Shown piece by piece: positions 57,582-64,000 of a stretch of 64,000 nucleotides of DNA. This stretch comes from CADEEL01 sp050246475 (GTDB lineage Bacteria > Pseudomonadota > Alphaproteobacteria > Caulobacterales > Aquidulcibacteraceae). Under the pieces are notes generated by a model. The model did not search any database. It saw nothing but the letters and a program-made list of their open reading frames with translations, and was not told the DNA's origin. The DNA is taken from NCBI GenBank assembly GCA_050246475.1, contig JBFWVZ010000001.1, forward strand, positions 248,001 through 312,000, written 5' to 3'. The translations under genes and the position numbers were made by a program. The first letter of the stretch is position 1; each line of letters opens with the position of its first letter.

Positions 57582-59077
57582 CGCGCCGCGGCCAACTTCC
57601 GCTTGCGCTCGACGGAAGAGGGCAGGCGCAGGCTCTCACGATATTTCGCAACAGTGCGCCGCGCGATCTCGATGCCGGCCTCGCGCAGAATTTCCACGAT
57701 GCGATCGTCGGAGAGAATTTCCTCCGGCGTTTCACCGTCTATCAGCGTCTTGATCTTGTGACGCACCGCCTCGGCGGAGTGGGCTTCGCCGCCGTCGGCG
57801 GAGGCGATCGCGGCGGTGAAGAAGTATTTGAGCTCGAAGACGCCGCGGGGCGTGGCGATGTATTTGTTGGTGGTCACGCGGCTCACGGTCGATTCATGCA
57901 TGTCGATCGCGGCGGCGACGGTTTTCAGATTGAGCGGTCGCAAATGCGCGACGCCGAAAGCCAGGAAGCCGTCCTGCTGGCGCACGATTTCGCGCGCGAC
58001 TTTCAGGATCGTCTTGGCGCGCTGGTCGAGGCTCTTCACCAACCAGCTGGCGTTGGCGGCGCATTCGGAGAGGAAGGCTTTGTCCTCGTCCTTTTTGGCG
58101 TCCTTCGACACGCGGGCGTAGTAGCGCTGGTTCATCAGCACGCGCGGCATGGTGTCGGTGTTGAGCTCGACCATCCAGCCGCCTTCGGGCGCGGCCTTCA
58201 CGTAAACGTCGGGGATGACGGTCTGCGCCGGCGCGGCCCCAAAACCAGAGCCCGGTTTCGGCGTCAGCGCGCGCACTTCGCCGATCATCTCCATCAGGTC
58301 TTCGCGATCGACGCCGCAGAGATGCTCCAGCTTTTCAAGCTGGCCTTTGCCGAGCAGGTCGAGATTGGCCAGCAGCGCCTGCATCGCGGGATCAAAACGC
58401 CCGCGATCCTTCAGTTGCAGCGTCAGGCATTCGGCGAGATCGCGCGCCATCACGCCCACCGGCTCGAAGCCCTGCATGGTGGAGAGCACACGCGCCACAT
58501 CCATCGGGCGGCAGCCCAAGGTGTGCGCGAGATCGTTCACGTCGACGCGGCAATAGCCCCAGTCATCGACCAAATCGATCAAAGTGGCGCCGATGAAGCG
58601 GTCGGCGGGGGAGAGACCGGCCGCCGTCAGCTGCGCATCGAGATGATCGGCAAGGGAGAGCGCTTGCGCGAGCGTGTCCTGCAGTTCGGGAAGATCTTCG
58701 CCTGCCTTGCCTGCGCTTGCCTTCGACCAATCCTGCACGGGCGCGGCGCCGGCGTCGGCCAGATCGTTCTGCGAGAGATCGGGATGGAGCGCATCGGCGT
58801 CGGCGTCGAAATCGGCTTCGCTCGACACGGCCTGGCCGGAAAGCTCCGCCTCCGGACTATCGGCGCCGGTTTGCGCCTGTTGTTCGACGGCGTCGCCTTC
58901 GCGGCGCTCGGGCTCGGGCTCGGCGCGCTCGAGCAACGGATTGCGCTCAAGCTCGGCCTCGACGAATTCGGCGAGCTCCAGATTGGAGAGCTGCAGGAGC
59001 TTGATCGCCTGCTGCAGCTGGGGCGTCATCACCAGGGCTTGGCCCTGGCGCATGTCCAGACGAGGGGTCATCGCCAT
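57578..59077 (-). CDS. rpoN: RNA polymerase sigma-54 factor
   Basis: 499 residues. N-terminal activator-interacting region (MRQGQALVMTPQLQQAIKLLQLSN), an acidic region (about 45-130) and the C-terminal RpoN box ARRTVAKYRE at residues 472-481 that reads the -24 element. The helix-turn-helix region is about 385-400. It follows lptB by eight bases on the same strand; the arrangement lptABC-rpoN is known in many proteobacteria. Confidence 0.98.
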   Translation of the reverse strand: MAMTPRLDMRQGQALVMTPQLQQAIKLLQLSNLELAEFVEAELERNPLLERAEPEPERREGDAVEQQAQTGADSPEAELSGQAVSSEADFDADADALHPDLSQNDLADAGAAPVQDWSKASAGKAGEDLPELQDTLAQALSLADHLDAQLTAAGLSPADRFIGATLIDLVDDWGYCRVDVNDLAHTLGCRPMDVARVLSTMQGFEPVGVMARDLAECLTLQLKDRGRFDPAMQALLANLDLLGKGQLEKLEHLCGVDREDLMEMIGEVRALTPKPGSGFGAAPAQTVIPDVYVKAAPEGGWMVELNTDTMPRVLMNQRYYARVSKDAKKDEDKAFLSECAANASWLVKSLDQRAKTILKVAREIVRQQDGFLAFGVAHLRPLNLKTVAAAIDMHESTVSRVTTNKYIATPRGVFELKYFFTAAIASADGGEAHSAEAVRHKIKTLIDGETPEEILSDDRIVEILREAGIEIARRTVAKYRESLRLPSSVERKRKLAAAR

Positions 59078-59085
59078 CGCGGCCC

Positions 59086-59856
59086 TCAGTTCTGGAACGC
59101 TTCGCCCAGGTAGACCTTCCGTACGTCGGGATTAGCCAGGATCGCCTGCGGCGTTCCTGAGAACAGCACATCGCCATCGTACATGATGTAGGCGCGATCG
59201 ACGATGCCCAGCGTCTCACGGACGTTGTGGTCGGTGATCAGGATGCCTATCCCACGATCCTTCAGAAATTTAATGAGGTCGCGGATGTCATTGATGGCGA
59301 TGGGATCGATCCCGGCGAACGGCTCGTCGAGAAGCATGTAAGAGGGCCGCGTCGCGAGCGCGCGCGCAATCTCGACACGGCGGCGTTCGCCGCCGGAGAG
59401 CGCCGATGCCGGCGAATTGCGCAAGTGCTCGATATGAAGTTCGCCGAGCAATTGATCCACGGCTTCACGCCGCTTCTCCGCATTGCGCTCGACGAGCTCG
59501 ACGATGGCCATCACGTTCTGCTCGACGGTCAGACCACGGAAGATCGACGGCTCCTGGGGGAGATAGCCGACGCCCAAACGCGCGCGCTGGTACATGGGCA
59601 GACCGGTGACGTCGACGCCGTCAATCGTGATCTGCCCTTGGTCCACGCGCACAAGCCCCGTGATCATGTAGAAGCAGGTGGTCTTGCCTGCCCCGTTGGG
59701 ACCAAGGAGCCCGACGATCTCGCCGCGATGGAGTTCGAGGGACACGTCCCCCACCACACGGCGGCCGCGATAGGCTTTGCCTAGGCGGAACGCGGCGAGG
59801 CCCGTTTCCTGGGTCTCGTCCACGTCGATCGAGCGGCTCTTATGGCCCTCAGGCAT
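59086..59856 (-). CDS. lptB: LPS export system ATP-binding protein LptB
   Basis: 256 residues. Walker A is GLLGPNGAGKTTCFY, the signature LSGGERRRVEIARAL, and Walker B LLDEPFAGIDPIA. LptB powers LptFG, which are not in the window, to move lipopolysaccharide. The N terminus carries about 20 extra residues before the fold. It lies 66 bases after lptA. Confidence 0.97.
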   Translation of the reverse strand: MPEGHKSRSIDVDETQETGLAAFRLGKAYRGRRVVGDVSLELHRGEIVGLLGPNGAGKTTCFYMITGLVRVDQGQITIDGVDVTGLPMYQRARLGVGYLPQEPSIFRGLTVEQNVMAIVELVERNAEKRREAVDQLLGELHIEHLRNSPASALSGGERRRVEIARALATRPSYMLLDEPFAGIDPIAINDIRDLIKFLKDRGIGILITDHNVRETLGIVDRAYIMYDGDVLFSGTPQAILANPDVRKVYLGEAFQN

Positions 59857-59922
59857 GATACTTGCTCGCCCGCCGCTAAGATTTCGTGAAATAAGCGGAA
59901 ATAGGCGCGCTCACGGACCCGG

Positions 59923-60450
59923 TCACTGGCCCGAGGCGCCGCTGTTGCGCGGGCGGAAGACGCCCTGAATGCGCCCGCGATTGGCGCCCGGCGTCATGCG
60001 CGTGCGCCCGCTGTTGACCTCCAGCACAAGCGTTTCGCCGCGCAGCACGTTGGCGTCGCTGGCGACGACGACATTGCCGGAAAACGTCACGCTGTCGGAG
60101 GCGACGTCGTAGATGGCGCGGTCGCCGCGGGCCTGCTGCTGAGGGCGTACGTAATAGACTTGGCCTTCGGCCACCATGCGCTGGATGTCGCCCGAGCCGA
60201 CGCCCGATTGGCCCCCCGAGCCCGCCGCGAAATAGAGCGTGAGCGAGTCGCTCCTAAGGCGCGCATCGCCCTGCACGACATCGACATCGCCCGTGAGCAC
60301 CAAGCGGCGCTCGCCGTCGAAATATTCGAGGTTGGCGGCCGAATAGGAGATCGGCCCGCCGGAAGAGGAGAGCTGCGCATGCGCGGACGCAGCCATTGCG
60401 CCCCACGCGGTAACGGCCGCCGCCGCTAACATCAGCGCGCTTCGCGCCAT
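59923..60450 (-). CDS. lptA: LPS transport protein LptA
   Basis: 175 residues with a signal peptide (about 1-24, ending AASAHA), then the OstA-like beta-jellyroll: YSAANLEYFDGERRLVLTGDVDVVQGDARLRSDSLTLYF. It bridges the periplasm. ATG at 60450 follows GAGGAGTGAGG; the preceding in-frame sequence belongs to lptC. It is four bases from the lptC stop. Confidence 0.93.
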   Translation of the reverse strand: MARSALMLAAAAVTAWGAMAASAHAQLSSSGGPISYSAANLEYFDGERRLVLTGDVDVVQGDARLRSDSLTLYFAAGSGGQSGVGSGDIQRMVAEGQVYYVRPQQQARGDRAIYDVASDSVTFSGNVVVASDANVLRGETLVLEVNSGRTRMTPGANRGRIQGVFRPRNSGASGQ

Positions 60451-60454
60451 GGCC

Positions 60455-61114
60455 TCACTCCTCGCGCTCGCCCGCTTCGGGGGCGGTTCCCGGCTGGTCG
60501 GGCAATTCGCCCCGGACGCCGCCGCGCAAAACCAAAGCGCGGTCGGACTGACGCAATTCATAGGACCGGGCGTGCATGACGCCAAGTGGGCCAAAGCCGG
60601 TCACGCCCTGGTCGCCGTGGACGATGCCTGTGCGGGTGTCGATGCGCACGGACGGGGTGGTGAAGCGGTTGCCGCCCTTGTCGGTGAAGACGACGCCGTC
60701 GGTCAGCGTCACCTCGCGGGCGCTTTCGTCATAAGTGCCGCGCGGCGCGATGATCGCGGCCCCAGCCGCGTCCCGGTAAACTGGGGCGGCCAGCTCCAGC
60801 AGCCGCTGGCCGACCTCGCCGCGGGCTGCAACATCGGCGGTCAGCTGGTAGGCGCCGCCGCTCTCGGTGCGGCCGGTGAAGCGGGGGTTGACCATGCGGA
60901 GCGGTTCGGCAGCGTGTAGATCGCCGCCCGAGAAGCCGCCCTGGGCGGCGAACACGCCCATCGACACGAAGACCGACGCGAAGCTCGCCCCCGCCAAAGC
61001 TGTGAATAACCGGCGGAGCCCGGCAATGAGGCGCGAGCGGTTGCGCGCCTGTGCGAGGGAAAGCTCGCGCCGGGGCGTCCAGACCTCATCGGAATAGGCG
61101 TGCTCTTGGCTCAT
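60455..61114 (-). CDS. lptC: LPS export protein LptC
   Basis: 219 residues. One N-terminal membrane helix (about residues 37-55) then the periplasmic LptC jellyroll with RMVNPRFTGRTESGGAYQLTAD and GGNRFTTPSVRIDTRTGIV. It passes LPS to LptA. It heads the lptC-lptA-lptB-rpoN run. Confidence 0.92.
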   Translation of the reverse strand: MSQEHAYSDEVWTPRRELSLAQARNRSRLIAGLRRLFTALAGASFASVFVSMGVFAAQGGFSGGDLHAAEPLRMVNPRFTGRTESGGAYQLTADVAARGEVGQRLLELAAPVYRDAAGAAIIAPRGTYDESAREVTLTDGVVFTDKGGNRFTTPSVRIDTRTGIVHGDQGVTGFGPLGVMHARSYELRQSDRALVLRGGVRGELPDQPGTAPEAGEREE

Positions 61115-61164
61115 TGGACGGCTGCGAGATAGGCGCCGGAGCGGGGCCGAAGCAAGGCGGGCGT

Positions 61165-61989
61165 TTACAGGCCCAGTTCGGCGCGGATCGCGGCGGGCGT
61201 CTGGCCCGCTGCGCGGCGGGCTTGGAGCGTCTCGGCCGCGTCGCGCTTGGCCAAGCGGCGGCCCGCCGCATCGTGGATGAGCCTATGATGGCGATAGGCC
61301 GGGGACGGCCAGCCGAAGAGCGCCTGCAGCAGAACATGGAGGTGCGCGGCGTCGCGCAGATCGTCACCGCGAACAACGTGCGTGACACCCTGCAGCGCAT
61401 CGTCATGCACGCTGGCTAGGTGGTAGCTCGCGGGGAATTCCTTTCGCGCGAGGATGGCGTCGCCCAGGCGCTCGGGGTCGGCCTTCGTTGTTGCGCCGTC
61501 GGTTTCGAAGGAGAGTTGGCTCCAGCGCGCGCCGAGTTCGTCGCGGCAGCGATCGAGCCAGAGGCGCCAGGCGAAGGCGCGGCCTTCTTCAAGTTTCGAG
61601 TTCTCGTTCGGATCGGGGCCGCCGCGCACGATCACGCCCAACTCATGAGGCGCGGCGGCGCTCTCGGCGGCGAGCTCCGCACGCGTCTTGAAGCAGCGAT
61701 AGACGAGGCCGCGCTCGATGAGCTGGGCGAGCGCTTGTTCGTAGTCACGCATGTGATCGGATTGGCGCCGGACGGGCGTCTCCCATTGGAGGCCGAGCCA
61801 AGCGAGGTCTTCATGGATCGCGGCTTCGTATTCCGGTCGCGCGCGGCCTTGGTCCAAGTCTTCGATGCGCACCAGAAATCGCCCGCCCGCAGCCCGCGCT
61901 GCATCGACCGCGGTCAGCGCGGAGAACGCGTGCCCCAGATGCAGATAGCCGGTGGGCGAGGGCGCAAAGCGCGTGACGAAATCCGTCAT
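61165..61989 (-). CDS. gluQ: Glutamyl-Q tRNA(Asp) synthetase GluQ
   Basis: 274 residues, a catalytic core without the anticodon-binding domain of GltX. HIGH-type motif PSPTGYLHLGHAFSA at the N terminus and a KMSKS-like RRLAKRDAA near the C terminus. It charges queuosine of tRNA(Asp) with glutamate. It lacks the paired cysteines of the E. coli zinc site (a single Cys in YRCFKTR). It overlaps the FkbM gene by four bases. Confidence 0.93.
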   Translation of the reverse strand: MTDFVTRFAPSPTGYLHLGHAFSALTAVDAARAAGGRFLVRIEDLDQGRARPEYEAAIHEDLAWLGLQWETPVRRQSDHMRDYEQALAQLIERGLVYRCFKTRAELAAESAAAPHELGVIVRGGPDPNENSKLEEGRAFAWRLWLDRCRDELGARWSQLSFETDGATTKADPERLGDAILARKEFPASYHLASVHDDALQGVTHVVRGDDLRDAAHLHVLLQALFGWPSPAYRHHRLIHDAAGRRLAKRDAAETLQARRAAGQTPAAIRAELGL

Positions 61990-62711
61990 GCCGCGATGAA
62001 AAGATAGTCGCCCGGCGCCTGATAGCGCTCGACCTGCGCGAGCGTCTCATGTTCGCCGACGAAGGAACACGCATAGCCTAGCGCGCGCATCGCGCCGATC
62101 AGCTCATCCGGCGTGTCGTTGGCGCGCGCGAGCGTTTCGTGCGCGATCTCCATGAAAACGGCGGGTTTGAAGCGCGACAGCGTTTCCTTCGCGCCTTCGA
62201 CGAAGCGGCGCTCCCAGCCTTCGATGTCGATCTTGATGAAGTCGAGGCGCGCGAGATTTTGCTCGCGCGCGAAGATGTCGAGCGTGGTGGCACGCACGCT
62301 TTCGCCGGCTTCGTTCGCCGCGATCGGCTCGCGGCTCACGTGCGCGAGGCCATAGCCGTAGGAGCGGCTCTTACGTTTGAGCGGCGTGGCGATGGTCAGC
62401 ACGCCTTCGGCATCGGAAAGCGCGACGGGGAAGACCGTGACGTTGCGCACGCCGCGGCTTTTCAGCGCCCAGGCCAGCACGGAGCGTGCGTAGCTCGACG
62501 GTTCGAACGCCAGCACGCGGCCTTGTGGGGCGATCGACGCGAAGAGGCGCGCGAACTGGCCGCCGTGGGCGCCGATGTCCAGCACCATCGCATCCGCCGG
62601 CACGTAGGGGCGAAAGAGCGGCACGAGTTCGCGGTGATGATCCTGGCTCGCGGCCTTGGCCACATGCGCGAGCCAAGAGGCGCGCTGGCGGAGGGAGAGG
62701 TCCAAGCCCAT
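61986..62711 (-). CDS. FkbM-family methyltransferase
   Basis: 241 residues. SAM-binding motif VLDIGAHGGQFARLFAS at about residue 42, and the FkbM hallmark FIKIDIEGWERRFVEGA at about 160. It probably O-methylates a sugar or polysaccharide unit; the target is unknown. ATG at 62711 avoids overlap with the divergent esterase, although the ribosome site is weak. It is upstream of gluQ with a 4-base overlap. Confidence 0.88.
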   Translation of the reverse strand: MGLDLSLRQRASWLAHVAKAASQDHHRELVPLFRPYVPADAMVLDIGAHGGQFARLFASIAPQGRVLAFEPSSYARSVLAWALKSRGVRNVTVFPVALSDAEGVLTIATPLKRKSRSYGYGLAHVSREPIAANEAGESVRATTLDIFAREQNLARLDFIKIDIEGWERRFVEGAKETLSRFKPAVFMEIAHETLARANDTPDELIGAMRALGYACSFVGEHETLAQVERYQAPGDYLFIAA

Positions 62712-62757
62712 TCGGCGCGGGCTTATCGCGTCCGATGCTCTTGCGCTATGTGGGAGC

Positions 62758-63426
62758 ATGGCTCTGATCATTGACGGCCCGCGCCTTCCGCCCGCGCGCG
62801 GGGGCAAGCCCGATACGCTGGTGGCGCTGCTGCACGGCTATGGCTCGAACGGGGCCGATCTCATTTCGCTCGCGCCCTATTGGGCCAAGGCGCTGCCGGG
62901 CGCGGCGTTCGTGGCGCCCAACGCGCCAGAGCCGGTTCCCGGCGCGCCGGGCGGCTATCAATGGTTCGATCTCGCCGCGCGCGACCCGCGCTTCGTGGAG
63001 CAGGGTGTGCGGCGCGCGGCGGACGGGCTCAATCGCTTTCTCGATCGCGAGTTGGAACGCCACGGCCTGGGTGGCGAACGCTTGGCGCTCGTCGGCTTTT
63101 CGCAGGGCACGATGATGGCGCTGCACGTAGGGTTGCGGCGCGGCGTGGGCGGGATCGTTGGGTTTTCCGGGGCTTTGGTTTCGGGCGCCTCGATCAAGGA
63201 GGAGGCGAAGGGGCGCCCACCGGTTCTGCTCATCCACGGGGACCGAGACGATCGGATCCCACTCGAAGCCATGTTCCAGGCCGCGGAGGCGCTGGCGAGC
63301 GCCGATCTCTCCGCGCAATGGCACGTCTCCTACGGCCTCGGGCACTCAATCGGCCCGGACGGGCTCGAGCTGGGGGGCGCGTTTCTTAAGACAATGCTAG
63401 GAAAAACAACGCTCGCCGCGGCCTAA
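62758..63426 (+). CDS. Alpha/beta hydrolase, carboxylesterase/phospholipase-like
   Basis: 222 residues. The nucleophile elbow GFSQG (about residue 120), Asp in GDRDDRIP and His in GLGHSIG form the triad. It matches the small carboxylesterase/YpfH group. No signal peptide. ATG at 62758 follows GGGAG. The substrate is unknown. It is divergent from the FkbM gene, 46 bases apart. Confidence 0.9.
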   Translation: MALIIDGPRLPPARGGKPDTLVALLHGYGSNGADLISLAPYWAKALPGAAFVAPNAPEPVPGAPGGYQWFDLAARDPRFVEQGVRRAADGLNRFLDRELERHGLGGERLALVGFSQGTMMALHVGLRRGVGGIVGFSGALVSGASIKEEAKGRPPVLLIHGDRDDRIPLEAMFQAAEALASADLSAQWHVSYGLGHSIGPDGLELGGAFLKTMLGKTTLAAA

Positions 63427-63548
63427 ATGTCACGAAGGCGTCGCCTCGAATCGGCATGGACTAGGACAGGCCGGGCGAAGCACGGTATGCTTCAGGCCAA
63501 GGAGTTTTCGCTTTCAGGCTGATCGGTTCGATCCCCACACTTGTCGTC

Positions 63549-63574
63549 CCCTGGCTGCTGGAAGAGCGCCAGGG
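63549..63574 (+). promoter_or_regulatory. Hairpin overlapping the ribosome site of the HNH gene
   Basis: CCCTGGC (63549-63555) pairs perfectly with GCCAGGG (63568-63574), enclosing 12 bases that include GGAAGAG. It ends at the first possible ATG of the HNH gene, so it could reduce initiation. The pairing is seen; any function is inferred. Confidence 0.4.
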
Positions 63575-64000
63575 ATGAACGTCATGGCCGCCCCCCCGTC
63601 CGGCTGGCCGGCCCTCGTGCTCAACGCGGATTACCGTCCGCTTTCCTATTATCCGTTGTCGCTGTGGCCCTGGCAGGAGGCGGTGAAGGCCGTTTTCCTC
63701 GAACGCGTCGATGTGATCGCGGAGTACGAGCAGAAGGTGCATTCGCCCTCGTTCGAGATGGCGCTGCCCTCGGTCATCTGCCTCCGGGAATATGTCAGCC
63801 AGGACCGCCCGCCGGCGTTCACGCGGTTCAACGTGTTCCTGCGCGACGGCTTCGCGTGCCAATATTGCCACGCGACGGACGATCTGACGTTCGACCATTT
63901 GCTGCCGCGCTCGAAGGGCGGGCGCACGACGTGGGAGAACATCGTCACCGCGTGCGCGCCGTGCAATCTGCGCAAGGGCGGCAAGCTCGCCAAACATTCC
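63575..64000 (+). CDS. HNH endonuclease family protein, 3' part cut by window edge
   Basis: 142 codons are visible. The HNH core reads CQYCHATDDLTFDHLLPRSKGG, then ENIVTACAPCNLRKGG, with zinc cysteine pairs CxxC at both ends and the catalytic His in DHLLPRS. The N-terminal LVLNADYRPLSYYPLSLWPW is typical of a conserved alphaproteobacterial group. Start may be ATG at 63575 or 63584; both have a purine-rich upstream stretch. The end lies beyond base 64000. Its biological role is not known. Confidence 0.9.
   Translation, partial: MNVMAAPPSGWPALVLNADYRPLSYYPLSLWPWQEAVKAVFLERVDVIAEYEQKVHSPSFEMALPSVICLREYVSQDRPPAFTRFNVFLRDGFACQYCHATDDLTFDHLLPRSKGGRTTWENIVTACAPCNLRKGGKLAKHS

Noticed and set aside
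63505..63540. GGTTCGATCCC stretch resembling a tRNA T-loop
   Set aside because: No matching acceptor stem, D-arm or anticodon arm can be drawn around it.

Overview
The window is high-GC DNA from an alphaproteobacterium. The evidence is the gene content: a DUF2794 protein, a YciB-like protein, a ccmABCDG block, an rpsP-rimM-trmD-rplS cluster, and rpoN next to lptB-lptA-lptC. A Caulobacterales or Hyphomonadaceae-like host is my inference from style and content, not a proof. I see no tRNA or rRNA gene, insertion sequence, prophage or CRISPR array. The window is chromosomal and densely packed, with many 4-base ATGA/GTGA stop-start overlaps. Only one gap exceeds 300 bases (20210-20560), and it appears to hold a small RNA gene.

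Region by region. 1-2254: an acyl-CoA synthetase cut by the window edge, and a divergent major facilitator transporter. 2257-3463: a lower-GC two-gene islet with an OB-like unknown and a DUF488 protein. 3573-5890: a thiamine unit in which a TPP riboswitch precedes a small unknown membrane protein that overlaps thiC. 5973-13279: an AraC regulator, a DUF6265 protein, an aldo/keto reductase, a metallo-hydrolase, acetyl-CoA synthetase, alanine dehydrogenase and small exported proteins. 13276-14849: a fatty-acid-hydroxylase-like protein, a GlsB-like membrane protein, and a solitary YjhX (TopAI)-like toxin with a foldable leader. 14989-19362: an ABC exporter of GldA/GldF/GldG type with a DUF4340 partner. 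19472-27110: an SDR, the putative RNA, DUF2794, a BI-1 protein, a class A penicillin-binding protein, a YgjP-type peptidase, a PHA depolymerase and an SCO protein.

27176-34983: carbon metabolism (crotonase-like protein, aldehyde dehydrogenase, aconitase), a universal stress protein, DUF1223 and DUF4349. 35095-37773: cytochrome c maturation genes ccmA, B, C, D and G. 37770-46083: a MarR regulator, YciB, then the translation and targeting cluster (ftsY, mtaB, rplS, trmD, rimM, a serine hydrolase, rpsP, ffh). 46327-51624: a hybrid histidine kinase, OxyR, a small membrane protein and a prolyl oligopeptidase. 51728-57581: biosynthesis of diaminopimelate and leucine (dapF, leuC, leuD, leuB), with a lipoprotein, a VOC protein and an ABM protein threaded between. 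57578-64000: rpoN, lptB, lptA, lptC, gluQ, an FkbM methyltransferase, an esterase and an HNH nuclease cut by the edge.

The features least explained by standard annotation are the terminator-ended structured RNA at 20281-20421, the TPP-controlled membrane protein, the YjhX leader, the DUF488 islet, and the ExbD-like lipoprotein upstream of leuC.
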